In this document: positions 12,074 to 23,616 of the stretch, in pieces | Layout: each line of letters begins with the position of its first letter | Position numbering within the stretch: position 1 is the first letter of the stretch | Assembly (NCBI GenBank): GCA_030144725.1 | Contig: JASKMD010000029.1 | Location: forward strand, 5,175,965 to 5,239,964 | Source: Haematococcus lacustris | Taxonomy: Eukaryota > Chlorophyta > Chlorophyceae > Chlamydomonadales > Haematococcaceae | Length of the DNA stretch: 64,000 nt | Direction: 5' to 3' | The notes under the pieces: generated by a model | Databases searched by the model: none | What the model was told of the DNA's origin: nothing | Seen by the model: the letters and a program-made list of their open reading frames with translations, nothing else | Program-made: the position numbers and the translations under genes

Positions 12074-12289
12074 CCACCCTCGACTCCATCACCAGAAATT
12101 GGGCTCACTGGCTATACGCCTTAACATGACTGCCTTCACATGTGTCTTGATGACGTTCTACTCACCACAGCATACCTACCCCTTGTCCCAGCCACCACCA
12201 TCACCACCACCACACAGACCCCATGCCAGCTGCCATTTGCCATTTGAGTCTAGAGACGCGCTGATGGTGGGTGGCTAATCAATGTGTAG

Positions 12290-12690
12290 CTGACTGACAC
12301 AGACACGCGCTGATGTCATTTGACAACAGGCCAGAGGTGGCCCTGGCATACGCTGCTGCGCCACAAGCTGCTGCTGGTGCTCCTGTTGAGCCTTGTGGGT
12401 CGGTCTCGCAGCCACTTGGAGCCCAGGTCTGGGTATACCCTGCCCTTGGATGGCAGTGATGACTAGCCTGGCCACCAGCACAGCTCCAGCGGGCGCTGCT
12501 TAATTCCCCCCATGTGTTGCATGTTAAATGCTTGCATCCAAGTCTCTGTCTACCCACCTGCCTGGATATTGTCCTGGGAGGGTGTGCTTGGCAGCCTTGA
12601 TGCCCATATGGGTAAGGCCGAACAGCCGTACCAGGTTGACATTTGTGACGGTTTTTGACCATCACTGAAAAGTGATCCAGCATGAGTGAT
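12290..12690 (-). pseudogene. Decayed Fanzor C-terminal fragment
   Basis: Read on the minus strand, the fragment covers the RuvC-III to C-terminus part of the Fanzor family in shifting frames. A segment PSKGRVYPDLGSKWLRD lines up with PAKGKEYPGLGYKRLRD of the copy at 38.6 kb, followed by the expected polar tail. The same stretch, with its 5' extension, recurs at 24797-25280, so these two are sister copies. Several frameshifts and stops rule out function. The next 500 bases, to the secreted-protein gene at 13189, hold no ORF I can support and probably include that gene's promoter. Confidence 0.7.
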
Positions 12691-13188
12691 GGAGTCTATG
12701 CAGTAACAGCAGCAGCACTATGACTGTGCATATGCTTATCCAGCTGTACAGCAGGCGACATACAATCATCATCACTACCTGAACGGCAAACCTGACACGT
12801 AGCATGTTGCTGCTTCTGGGCCCAGCAAGTGTGGTTGGTTATGCCAGTTTCAATATGTCAGTGTCAAAATATAAGTGTCAATGATGCCGCAGTTCGTCAA
12901 CAGCTTCGACCCCAGAAGGACATCACGGCATGTCGCCGTTAAAGTGCCAGGGCGGGGTAGGGAAGCTGCGAGGAATGTGCGGTTGCGGGGGCCGCGACTC
13001 ACCTGTTCGACCACTTCTTCGATGTGGTACTTCAGCGCGTCAACGCAGCGAGTACAACAACCGTGTAGGTTGGACGGTCCTCTACAGGCTAGAGCTTGTG
13101 GACGGCGCTAGCACGGCCTCGTCCAGGCTCCTTTGAAGGTGGAACTGCGGACAGCACGCTTCACCACTCACCGCCGGAGAGCGTGACA

Positions 13189-14461
13189 ATGCAAGCCGGA
13201 CAACGTGTGTCTCTGCTGGCAACGCTGGTGCTGGTGCTAGCAGCTTGCGTGCACGCGCAATGTGAGTAGCATGGGTTCGCATCAGGGCACTGCTTGGGGT
13301 GCATCTAAGAGTCCACCGCTGCCCGCACCGCCGGTTAACCCCAGCTCGTGTGCTCCCCGGCCCCTCTGCAACGCAGCCATCCACAAAACGGTGGCTGGTG
13401 CCAAAGTCGAGGCAGCGCGAGCCGTGCACAACGCCACCCTGGCTGCGATTGCCACAACGGTTCAAGCTCACCAGGCCGCGGTCGCCACCAAGGTCGAAGC
13501 GCACCAGGCGCTGACAAAGGCTGTAAGAGCCGCATTCACGCCACCGCCCAAACCCGTCGTGAGTCGCAACACGCACACACACACACCAGATGCCACGCGC
13601 GTTCCCGGAAATCAACTTGGCATGCGAGCTGAACCCATTCCCCTCCAACACCGCCACCAATCTAAAGCCCTGCTCGTGTTTAGAATTCTAGGTGACCGTC
13701 AACCACATCTCCTGAGACTCTTGCTATAAAAAACGCTTCACCCGTGCCTTGCAGGCTGCCCCCGTCCCAGCTCCTACCCCCGTTGTTGTGCGTACCTCAC
13801 CAACCACTCCAGAGCAGGTATGGCCTACCCTACATTTAGTCACGGTGTCAGTCAGTCATCATCCCCTGCACCCACATGCCCACACCAGCCAGGCCGCTCC
13901 ACCATAGCTCAACCCATAACGCCAGCCCTGTAGCACCGCAATAAAGTTGCATTCCTGCGTGCATTTGCTGCATGTTGGCCTGCAGGGCCTTGCTGAAAGG
14001 AAGGCGCAAACGCTGGCGGACTTGGCCCAGGCAAGTGTGGCGAAGGCTGCAACACCCAGCCGCAGGGGACACCCACTGTGCACAGATGTGACGCCGTGGC
14101 AGCCCCCACCTTGTCAGTGCTTGACTACAGCTAGCATCACAAAGACATCACTGACGCCAGCCGCCTGCTCACCTTGACCTAGTGCCAGGATGCTGCCCGC
14201 CTGCCTCTGCTGCGCCTCCCAGCACATCATGTGGGCGGCCTAGAAGCGTAGTGCACTCTGCCACCTGCACCGCAGTGCCTGCCCCTTGGGTTGCCGCCAC
14301 CAGCCCAGCCCCCTGTGCCTCCCCCTCCCCCCCTCCCCACAATCATACTCTTGACCACCCTCCGCACCCAGCCCTGCTTCCTGCCCCCTGCCCGGCCGCA
14401 CCTGCAGGCACACAGGGACGCTGCCAAGCAGTTTGTGGCCAAACACCCTTGGGTGGGGTGA
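13189..14461 (+). CDS. Small secreted Ala/Pro-rich protein, paralogue 1
   Basis: Five exons (13189-13261, 13377-13558, 13755-13817, 13986-14030, 14408-14461) give a 138-residue protein with consistent phases. Residues 1-24 are a signal peptide (LLATLVLVLAACVHAQ). The mature part has an Ala-rich helical stretch (ATKVEAHQALTKAVRAAF), a PPPKP linker, an AERKAQTLADLAQ segment and a short AHRDAAKQFVAKHPW tail. The gene at 16286 has the same exon order: a first exon of identical length (73 nt), a second ending in AVxxAF plus prolines, an identical 45-nt exon ending DLAQ before a GC donor (GCAAGT), and a final HPW exon. The two are therefore tandem duplicates. An extracellular or cell-wall role is an inference from the signal peptide and prolines. 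Confidence 0.75.
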
Positions 14462-14775
14462 ACCTGGTCCAGTTGAGGACAAGGCCAGGCCACCGCCGGT
14501 CACCTGGCCTGCTTGCTTGCCGGCCGCCCTGCCTGCCAATCAGCTTGTCCAACCTGACGGCACCAGGTTGCAGTTGTGCCGTATGTCGAATGCCAAGCGG
14601 TTGGGAGGGCTAATCTGCACCGTTGTCTTCTCAATGCCCTCTTCCTCCTCCTTGACTTCTGCGCTGCTTGGGAAAGGGGTTCGGTACAAGCAGCTGCCAC
14701 TGGACCGTTTAGACTTGCAGCGCCAAGGTGCCAGCTACCTAGAGTGGGACAGCAGAGCCAGACTGAGCACCGTGG

Positions 14776-14956
14776 GCCTAAGGGCAATGTGCACCATAGT
14801 GTGGGGCAGGGGCTGCTCCTCACGTGTATAAGTGCTTTGGCTGCGCCCTTGTTATGGTGGAGTAGCACTCTCAGGCTGGCATTTTGTGCCCGTGTGAATT
14901 GCCTGTGGGTCAGGTAGCCGCTACAGGGGCTAGGATGGACGGGGAGTCGTAAAAAC
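14776..14956. repeat. Dispersed 180-bp repeat, copy 1
   Basis: Nearly base-for-base identical to 35065-35240, starting GGGCAATGTGCACCATAGTG and ending GGATGGACGGGGAG. Here it lies downstream of secreted paralogue 1; the other copy lies directly upstream of the intact Fanzor gene. It codes for nothing recognisable. Confidence 0.85.
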
Positions 14957-15520
14957 CGATGTGTGATTTGCTACAAGCTCATTCTCCATTGTGAAGGAAC
15001 AATGGGATTTGCGTCTCTGCATGGCATTGTGTTTGGGCTGGGGTCAAGCTGGGCACTGTCGAGCCACTGCCGAGGCACTGTCGATTAGGTGGGATGAAGT
15101 GTGCCGGTCCGGCTGGCTGCATGCTGCTGGCAGTGCGGAAGATTGCATCAGGTGAAGGAGCAAGAACATACTGGTGTTCAACCGTGCAAGCAGCCACGAG
15201 TGCACCTGGGAAAGGGGAACATGTTCACTGAGCTCGCCAGATGGCTCGTGCTTTTTATGGGCACATGAATACAACTGACCATGGCGATGGATGTGCAGGT
15301 TAATTTGGGACATGGTTGTTCAAGCCGTTTTATTTTTGTGTGTTATGGCACCTAAACAGGCGCTGCATAATGGAGGCAGTGAATGCTCACCACTCCCAGC
15401 TCACAGTCGTAACTCACCACTATCACACAACTTAGGAACATCATTGCTCATAAGAAGCGTGCGCCACATGGCGGCTGCACCGAGTCATGGCTCCTGTGCC
15501 ACCCCGGCCCACCCTGAAAT

Positions 15521-15900
15521 GGGTAAGAATGGGTCGACAGCACTATCCAAGCGGAGTGGCCATGCTGGGGCGTGTATTAGGTCGCCATCCAACCGGAGTG
15601 CCGACGACCGTCCGAGGAAAAGTGGGACGAAAGTGAGGTGCATTTCTATCCATTTATAATGTCAGCGGCACTGGCTGCCTGAACAGGGCGCTGCGTGTTT
15701 GAGGCAGTGAAGTGCACGCTACTCACTCCCGGCTCACCAACTCCCAACTCACAACAAGGCGGGGGTGAGAGTATGGAGGGCAGGCTGGGTCATGGGGGGG
15801 AGGGGGGCTGGGAGCTGGACCTGATGATTGGAACCCTGGAGTGGGCTCCCTTAGGAACAAAGGGCATGCCAGGTACAGGACTACTGCCATGACGTAGCAA
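15521..15900. mobile_element. Rearranged fragments of the Fanzor element
   Basis: 15530-15655 (TATCCAAGCGGAGTG, then AACCGGAGTGCC) matches the 5' flank of the intact Fanzor gene at 34850-34980. 15780-15900 (GGCTGGGTCA, then GACTACTGCCATGACG) matches its N-terminal coding DNA at 34340-34470. Each block keeps its orientation but the order is swapped relative to the intact copy. No open frame of useful length remains. Confidence 0.6.
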
Positions 15901-16285
15901 AGAAGTAGTCAACCTATGTTTTTTATTCATGTTGGAAGGTGTGAATGCGTGATCTGCGCCTTGGATCCAGCCGTGCGTCGCGTAGTTCGCCAGTTGAGTC
16001 CGCTGATTAGTTGAGGCCTTTGGTCGCCGCGCATCGCTGCGGAACCGCCTCTTTCTTTTTTTGTACGGGTGCTGGATCAGCGAGCTAGAGAGCTTACTGC
16101 TGCTGGGGTATCTTGAAGCAGTGCGTGGTTTGGCAGAAGCGCTTGCCGAAAGTGGGTTACGAGGACTCGTCGGGCCACTGCCTCTGGCTACTGCCGCCCG
16201 CTGCCACGCCTTTGAGCATCAGCCAGTCGCGCTGTAAGAGGTTGCAGATCGCACATTGCAGCACGCCGAGTCGTGAACATCGACG

Positions 16286-18587
16286 ATGTTGGCGGGACAA
16301 CGCCCGTTGGTGCTCGCTGCACTGGCGCTGGTACTAGCGGCTTGCGTGCGATCGCAGAGTGAGTTGCGCAGATTAGCAAGCGTGCCTGCGCAGTGAAGTC
16401 CCCGAATGTTACCACCGGCCGGCATTGATGGCACCTGCGCCCCGCTCCGACGCAGTCGTCATCAAGGCCATCGTCGACGCGAAAGTTGACGTCGCGCAAT
16501 CAGCGAAGTCCGCGTTTGAAGACAAGTTTGAAGCCCACCAAGCGCTGGCTAAGGCCGTCAAGTCTGCCTTCTCGCCATCGCCCAGCTCCCCATCCCCGCA
16601 GGCATCTCGTCCTTCTCCGGTGAGTTCCTGTGCCCCTGAGCGTATGCTCCATAGAGCTGACTGTGCCTGACAAAGCCTGACATGTAGCTATGTTACACAC
16701 CACCAGTTGCTGGCTATCAGGCGCTTTTGTGTGTGCTACCTGTGGCATACCATGTTTGCACACACAAACACACACATATACACCCTGAACTGTAGAAGTG
16801 CCATTCCTCCAAGCTGATATCCGCATTGCCTCCTGCTGCCTCACACGCTGGCTGCCCCACAGGCTGTGGCATCGACCTTCACTCCAGTCCTGACGCCATA
16901 TGCGCCTCCACCCCAGCCCCCTCCTGCACCTCCGCCTCCGCCTCCCTCCCCACCTTCACCTCCGCCTCCCTCCCCCCCTCCCTACTCTCCCCCCCCTCCT
17001 CCTCCTGCGCCTCCGCCTCCAACCCCCTCGCCCCCCCCTCCCTCCCCGCCTCCATCGCCTCCACCTCCCTCCCCCCCCCCACCATCCCCACCACCCTACT
17101 CACCCCCTCCTCCCCCACCTTCACCTCCACCTCCACCTCCCTCCCCCCCCCCACCATCCCCACCACCCTTCTCCCCTCCCCCGCCGCCACCACCTTCTCC
17201 CTCCCCCTGCCCACCCTCATCTCCACCCTCGCCTCCACCCTCGCCTCCACCCTCGCCTCCACCCTCGCCTCCACCCTCACCTCCACCCTCACCACCTCCT
17301 TCCTCCTCTTGCCCACCTTCCTCCCCTTGCCCACCTTCCTCGTGCCCACCTTCCTCCCCTTGCCCATCCTCATCTCCACCATCACCGCCCTCATCCCCAC
17401 CCTCACCAGCTCCTTCCCCATCGCCACCCCCATCTCCCCCTTCACCGCCCCCGCCAGCGCCACCTCCCTACTCCCCCCCACCACCACCACCAGCCCCTCC
17501 CCCACCACCACCCCCACCCCCACCCTCCCCACCACCGCCCCCACCACCGGCCCCTCCCCCCTACTCACCCCCACCGCCCCCCCCTGCCCCCCCCCCAACA
17601 CCCCCCCCCACCGCCCCCACCGGCCCCCCCCCCATACTCTCCCCCACCCCCACCGCCCCCCCCCCCCTGCACCCCCCCCAGCACCCCCCCCGCCGCCCCC
17701 CCCAGCACCCCCCCCCGACTCTCCCCCACCCCCCCCTCCACCAGCTGCTACCCCACCCGCTCCTCCTGAACGGACTGCACCCCCTCCTGTGGCTGTGCTG
17801 GCTGCTCCCACCCCAGCCCCCGCCCCCCCTACCCCCACCCCACCAGCTTCCCCAACCCCAGCCCCCACCCCTCCAAGAAAGGTATGTCGGCAGCACCTAT
17901 ACCCAGCCGCCCACACCAGCCAGGCCCCTCCACCATGGCTCAACCAGCTGCGCCAGCCCTTAGCCACCGCGATGAAGTTGCATCCCTGCATTGATTGGTT
18001 TGCTGCCCCTCTGCCTGCAGGGCATCATTGGCACAAAGGTGCAGGTGCTGACAGACTTGGCCCAGGCAAGTGTGGGGCAGTGTGCGGCACAACCACTGTG
18101 CACAGATGTCGAGTCCTGAAAACCATGCACCTGTATCCTATACAGGACCTAGCAAATAGCCTGTCTTCCCCTTGCTGTCCACCCTGTATCCAGTTCAGCC
18201 CTCACTGCAGATGCATACCACCTCTGCCCACGCCCACGCCCTAGTCTAGCAGCCCAGCCCAGCAGTTCAGCTTGGACCCACCCACCACATGCCCTCACCC
18301 CACACCCACACAACCACCACATGATATAGCAGCCCAGCAGTTCAGCTTGGGCCTCGCACACCCACCACATGCCCAGCACCCCACACCCTCCAAATACCCT
18401 GCCCTCCCTCCTCCTCTCCTCCCCCCTCAGCACCCTCCCCACCCTGCCCCCCTCCCTGGGCCCTGGCATGCTTGCTGTGCAGGTGCACCGCAATGCTGCG
18501 CAGCAGGTGGTGGCGAACCACCCTTGGGCCAGGGGGGACAAGACCCGGTTGGCATCATTTGGGGGCCCTCCATCCAGCCCCAAGTGA
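16286..18587 (+). CDS. Secreted pherophorin-like Pro-rich protein, paralogue 2
   Basis: Exons are 16286-16358, 16456-16619, 16863-17881, 18021-18065 and 18483-18587. Residues 1-24 are a signal peptide (LAALALVLAACVRSQ). Exon 2 ends AVKSAFSPSPSS. Exon 3 is about 1 kb of SPPPP/PPPPSP repeats like the hydroxyproline-rich rods of volvocine wall proteins. Exon 4 gives GIIGTKVQVLTDLAQ before a GC donor, and the last exon has VANHPWARGDK before TGA. The Pro-rich frame is lost twice inside poly-C runs: the frame used to about 17595 continues one frame over to about 17700 and then in the third frame, which alone reaches the 17881 donor in phase. These look like homopolymer sequencing errors, though true lesions cannot be excluded. 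No globular pherophorin domain is visible. Confidence 0.75.
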
Positions 18588-19734
18588 AGCTAGACCAGGG
18601 CCTCAGCCAAATTAGCTCACCCGCCTTCCTTCCTTCCTGCCTGCCTGTTGATGAGGTTGGCCGGTCCAGCGTGGCTCAGGCTCAGTTTTCAGCCCACAAG
18701 CGGCAGCTGGGGCATGGGTGTGTATGCTGAGTATCCCTGCACCTGGGCGGTGCCTACCAGGCCTGGTTGCATTTCATCACAACCAATGCAGGGTGTTGAA
18801 AGAGGGGTAGGGTTGGCATGAGGGCGCTGAAGTGATTGCGCCATGCAAGTCCTTTGGAGTAGCATTGTTGGTTGTGAAGGCCTGGATGCTGCGTTGGTGG
18901 GAATGTCAGCTGTGAGGATTTCCAGGGAGGCAGAAGGGGGTGCTTGTGGGGTGGTTTTTGGTGCTGAGCAGGTGGAGTAGGGAGTGTTGTCAGGCTGGCT
19001 GCAGGGTTGTGGCAGTCAGCAAGACGGGGTACAACCAAGGGACGAGAGGTGAAGGCAGGACAATGAGACGGTGAGGCAATGGCGTCCCACAATGGGCGAT
19101 AGTCAAGCGGATTTAAGACAGGTTCCGTTTGCTGCACGCATTGAGTGAAGTTGAAGACCAAGCTACAAATCACATGCGCAGGGCAGTTGCTGTGAGGGCT
19201 GGTTGCTGAAGTTGAATTATTGGTTGGTCAGTTGATGCAAGCCCTGTTTCATCGCAAGTTCATGAACGTCTGAGCCGACGAGTAATGTAATGTAGAGCTT
19301 TATCCCTTGCCAACTACCACGCTGGCTATCGTGCGTGTCCAGGGGCGGCGATCTGAGACGGCTTCATGCCTCACTGCATGCGACGGCCTGCTGGCATTTC
19401 ATCATTTCCAAGGCAACATCCCTTGGGGTGGCAGCACTGACAGGGGCAGGAGGGAGTGGCAGCACGTCACGACACCAATCCATCCTGCCTAGTGAGCGCC
19501 AGCACCTCTCTCCAGCAACCTAGCAGGGTGTGTGTACCAACGCTAAGGGATAATCATAGGAACCACACATCAAGGGGAGGTGGGGATGTCGCCTGTTCTG
19601 GGTAAGATTTCCACACGCAGTGCCTGGGCGCCTTGCACCTACACTGTAGCCTTGCAGGGCTGTGACAGGGCACAGATTTTACAATGACTCTAGCTAAGCT
19701 GACTACAAGCTCTACACACTTTTGTGACCCAGAC
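18588..19734. other. Intergenic; no supported gene
   Basis: A minus-strand frame of 139 codons (18754-19173) has no motif, no clear start context and no splice partners. The rest shows no coding signal. It separates secreted paralogue 2 from a block of Fanzor debris. Confidence 0.5.
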
Positions 19735-19995
19735 TGCTGCTGCTGCTGGGCCTTTGGTAAACGGTTTCATGGCCAGCTGTCGCCCATGCCTGGGTACTCC
19801 CTGCTCATGGTCCAGCTGCGCATCACACTGCTGCTGGCCATTCACCGCTGCGCCGATGCGGCTGGTGCGGTACTCATCCATCATCACCATCACGCCCATC
19901 TCCCTACGCGGCTCCAGCTGCTGCTCCAGCCACCAAGTGCTTGCGTTGGCCGCAGCCCTGCATGGCCACTGCAGCCGCCTCCCGCAGGCAAACAT
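19735..19995 (-). pseudogene. Fanzor fragment with internal deletion (DEYRTSR motif)
   Basis: The minus strand encodes MMDEYRTSRIGAAVNGQQQC, the hallmark block around the alternative RuvC glutamate. It is joined almost directly to the C-terminal PxxKxF tail next to a (CTG)n run. The roughly 400 bases that separate these parts in the 39-kb copy are missing. The variant DEYRTSR, against DEFRTSR and DEHRTSR elsewhere, suggests a third lineage. Confidence 0.65.
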
Positions 19996-20289
19996 ACAAG
20001 GCTGTGGTATCCAACTCGGCGTGCTTCAATCTACTTCACTGGGTGTATCAACGCAGCTTTGGGAAAGGTAGTACTTTGGGAAGTTGCCTGCTCAGTTGAA
20101 CATCTACTGATTGTTCTGGCACACCGCCAGCTGGACAGTCAGGTAGAGCAGTGCAAACTCTCCACTCCCAGCTCACAATCTTTACTTGTTGTCCTGTTAT
20201 CCTGGGCCAGTTGCCGGTGCCAGTGGCAGTAGGGTGGAGGTTGGCCTGACGCAAGGAGGCTTGTTCAGCCTGCAGCCAAGCCGTTCAAG

Positions 20290-20455
20290 CGCAATGCTGT
20301 TCATTTTGACATGGTGCCCAATGGTCTTGGAAGGGAAAGTGCCGTCGGTATGAGGTTTGTGGCTGTCAGGGTGCGACCCAGGACGCTACAATGAGATTGT
20401 AGCTGAGTGAGATTACCCACAGACAACACCTTGTTTCATGTTTAGTAGGGTAGCT
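20290..20455 (+). mobile_element. Solo Fanzor 3' noncoding end
   Basis: Matches the reverse complement of the DNA just 3' of the Fanzor stop codons at 31550-31720 and 59740-59880: a GGTGCGAC...GGACGCTACA core followed by TTGTAGCTGAGTGAGAT. No Fanzor coding sequence is attached. It is either a non-autonomous derivative or a deletion remnant that kept the putative guide-RNA end. 20456-20870 has no gene I can see. Confidence 0.6.
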
Positions 20456-20874
20456 TTGCTGGACAGTCAGGCCGCCAACCAGCAAGAACCCACTTCGGGT
20501 GATCTAGGACAACTTCGACTTTATTCTTGCATGAAAATAACCAACCGCATGTTTGTAACCGCCCTAGCTAAACCCTGACGCAAAGTGGCTTCACCAGCAG
20601 CAGGAGAGCATGTGGAGCGCACAGGAGCTGAGCTGGTGGCGTAAGCTGCCTGCGTGGCACATGCTGTAGGCATCCTTGGGCTTGGGTCATTGAGCATCGC
20701 AACGCAACCCAGCTGTGCACCGTGCCAATGGCAGTATCAGCCAGCCTTACAAAGCATGAAAAAGAAACAGTACAGTGTGCAGCACTGACTAGTACCGAAC
20801 TCGGCTACTTAGAATACACAGAAGCCCCCCCCCCCTCTAATATGCTGTACGCGTTGTTATGACCCAGTCCCGTG

Positions 20875-20955
20875 TCAATGCTTGGGGGAGGAGCTTGACG
20901 GCAGCGGCTTCAGCAACGCCGCCTTGTTCTCAATCACGGCTTGCAAGGGAGTCTG

Positions 20956-20986
<31 letters not shown>

Positions 20987-23616
20987 CTGTCACAGTTGCA
21001 CCAGTGTGAAAGCCTTGCCAGCCTGTGGGACAGCAGCAACAGCAGCGCTGTGCATGCTTCCCTGCTGCTGGGCATGCTACACCCTGCCACTCATGGTCTG
21101 CCTTGCGCCATCCTGCTCTCACGCTGCTCTACGCCAACACTGGTCCCTGGCCCCTCCCTGGCCCATCCCTGGCCCCTCCCTGGCCCCTGTGCATACTGTA
21201 GTACTGCTTGACATGCTTTACCCTCCTGCTCAGTTGCTGCATTACGCCCTTCTGCTCTGACGCTGCTCTACGTCAACCATGGCACCACGCTCATGACTCA
21301 CTGGTGGGGCTGGTACCGGGGTGCATGGGGGCGGGGGCAATGGCTCATGCAGCGCCTTCTTCTTCTCAAGCACGTCTTGAAGCGGAGTCTGTGACCAGCA
21401 GCCAGGCACCAGCAGCCAGGCATATTGTGGCACACAGCCATGTTAGGGTGGCCCCAGCCCAGCACTACTGCTGGTCTGGCTGCCAGCCCAGCACTACTGC
21501 TGGCTCCGCTGCCAGGCAATCAATGTGATGAGGCACAGCCCAGCAGCTCAGGCCAAAGCTCAAACGACAGCAACCAGGGCAGGCACTGCTGCGGACAGGC
21601 AGGCATGCTGAACAGCTTGCACGAGGACCTTGAAGGGCTTGCACCAGGCGGTCCAGGCAAAGGGCACAGGCAAGCCAGCTATGCTATCCAGAAGCTGTCG
21701 TGCAGTCAATCAACCTTGCGGCAGGATGGTGGCCAAGCAGCAGGGTAGGGCAAGGTCAGAGTCTGGTGCTTCGTAGCCATAGGGGGCACTGCTGTTTGTC
21801 CTGGCCTGGGCTACAAGCGGCTGCGAGACAAGCCACCCAAGGCCCAGCAGCAGCAGCAGCAGCAGCCTGCTGGGGCACAGTAGTGTGTGACCCCCCTCTT
21901 GAGCTGTGATCAGCTTACAATTAGTGCATGTTTGTCAAGCCAGCTCTACACCATAGCTCTCTGGGTCAGGCAATAGTGTAGGTGGTAGGCATATGTGTGT
22001 GTGCCATGTGTATGGCATGTGCATGCCATGTGCATGCCATGTGCATGCCATGTGCATCGAAACTCCACAGACAACACCGTTTTGTAGTGGGACACCCTAG
22101 TGGTCTACGTCAAAGTGGGCCCTAGTGAGGGTCTAGGGCCGTTTGTGACCTCCTGACATCTCAGCTGTGCAGGCAGGGCAGAGCCAGGGCCAGGGCCAGG
22201 GCCTGGGTCATGTAGGTTGAGGTCAACATGGCGTTGCCACTAGTAACACAAACCCAGAGCAAGCTTCCCACACCACGCAATGTTGATATGTACTGGCTTA
22301 CATGTGTGTGATTCCAAGCATGCACACATGCATGCATGCAGCAGTGGGATGAGGGTAGCTCACCGGAGCTGCTGGCTCACGGGGTGGCAGCGGCTGGTGC
22401 AGCGCCTTCGCCTTCTCAATCATGTCTTTGAAAGGAGCCTGCGACAGAGCACAGCGAGCAGCACTGCCGTGTTCTGAATAGATTGGTAGTAGTGGAGTGA
22501 GATATATAGAGAGATGTGTTTTTGGTGAGGAGTGATGTCCTGCAGGAAGCTGCCAGCGAGGGCTGCTGTGGCCATTGCTGCAGCAGTCATGCTTGAGGTG
22601 GCATGAAGGTGGTATCGAGAGGTATCAGCTTGGGCAGGCGGACCTCCTGAAAAGGAGTGGAAGGTTAGGCCACACCGCTCTGCAGCATAAATCAAACCTC
22701 TGGAGCTGCACCTTGAACGACCCCACCTTGTAGCAATAGTGACTGTGGCAGTAAGCAGGTAGGCACCCTGCAAACCCTGTTGGCCAGCACACTAGGCGTT
22801 ACAACCCCATGTCACATGGCATGTCACTGCGTCTATCACACTGCCACTTGAGCGAGGAACGCTGCACACCAGGCTGATCATCACCCCTCGCTCATGTTGA
22901 GTGGCTGACAAGGCAAGTGGGCGGGCAAGCGGGTGGATGAGTGGCCGGGCGAGTAGGTGGACGTCCAGGCAGCCCGGCGGTTAATCCCTCCCAACCTCAG
23001 GTCCTTCCTGACCTACACTGCAAGGGAGCCTGGCGCTCGCCCCACCCTCGCCTGCCCTGCCTGGGCCTAACCTTTTGTGCCTACCTTGCCCGCCTACCTT
23101 TGGTTCGGGTTCGGGAGCAGGTGGGGCCGGCTCCACACACCCAGGGGGTCCGGCTTGTGCCTTCAAGCCGCCTAGAAGACGGCGAGCTGTGCCTACAGCA
23201 GCATGGTCAGCAGCAGCAGCAGCAGCAGCAGCAGACGACGACAACGAAACAGGAGGTGCATGTGCATGCGCAGGTGCTGTTGCAGGTTTCTGCTAGTGCC
23301 ACTGGTGCTAGCTCAAGCTACTGGCAGGCTGATGTACGGGGCTCGGCTTGGTGTACACAAACGACTGAACGGCCGCCTGGCATATTTCAAAGCCAGCCTG
23401 ACGCCATGACGACCGGGGGCGCACTGCCAATACATCGGTGCGCTGCGCTGACCTCTTCGTGCTGCTCCCGCACTGCACGAGCCCCACGGTAGCCTCACGC
23501 CTGACTGCGGCTCGCACCCACCCACCGTCAGCGCTGGCCTGGGAGCTGGCGAACAGGAGTGCCAAGGCCAGCGGAAGTGCCAGGGCTACGACGCCCAATG
23601 AGGAGCGTGATGGCAT
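20875..23616 (-). CDS. Secreted protein with repeated (A/T)P-x-IExxKAL-x-PLPP exons
   Basis: Minus-strand gene. First exon 23526-23616 encodes a signal peptide (SLGVVALALPLALALLFA). Second exon 23338-23447 has matching phase and ends AAVQSFVYTKPSP, like exon 2 of the 13-kb and 16-kb paralogues. An exon ending at 23098 encodes PPAPEPEPK. Three phase-0 exons each carry a variant of one short module: 22364-22438 (APFKDMIEKAKALHQPLPP), 21317-21388 (TPLQDVLEKKKALHEPLPP) and 20875-20952 (TPLQAVIENKAALLKPLP, then stop TGA). The limits of the 23.1-23.3 kb exon, which may include a (CTG)n-encoded Ala run, are unclear. An extracellular, wall-associated role is inferred. Fanzor debris (21785-22140) sits in one intron. 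Confidence 0.65.
21785..22140 (+). mobile_element. Fanzor C-terminus plus 3' tail inside an intron
   Basis: 21790-21885 encodes PGLGYKRLRDKPPKAQ, a Gln run and the terminal PAGAQ-stop of the second Fanzor subfamily. The following 250 bases match the 3' noncoding tail of the copies ending near 27235 and 38352, including TTACAATTAGTGCAT and GGCCCTAGTGAGGG. It is inserted, antisense, in an intron of the minus-strand secreted-protein gene. Confidence 0.75.

Noticed and set aside
16826..18244. 472-codon Ser/Thr/Pro frame through the Pro-rich exon
   Set aside because: Its 5' part is out of frame with the signal-peptide gene; only its 3' end is used, after apparent homopolymer errors.
18754..19173. 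139-codon minus-strand ORF
   Set aside because: No recognisable motif, splice partner or similarity to other parts of the window.
19684..20232. 182-codon plus-strand ORF with a His run
   Set aside because: It is the antisense of a decayed Fanzor fragment; the DEYRTSR motif is on the minus strand.
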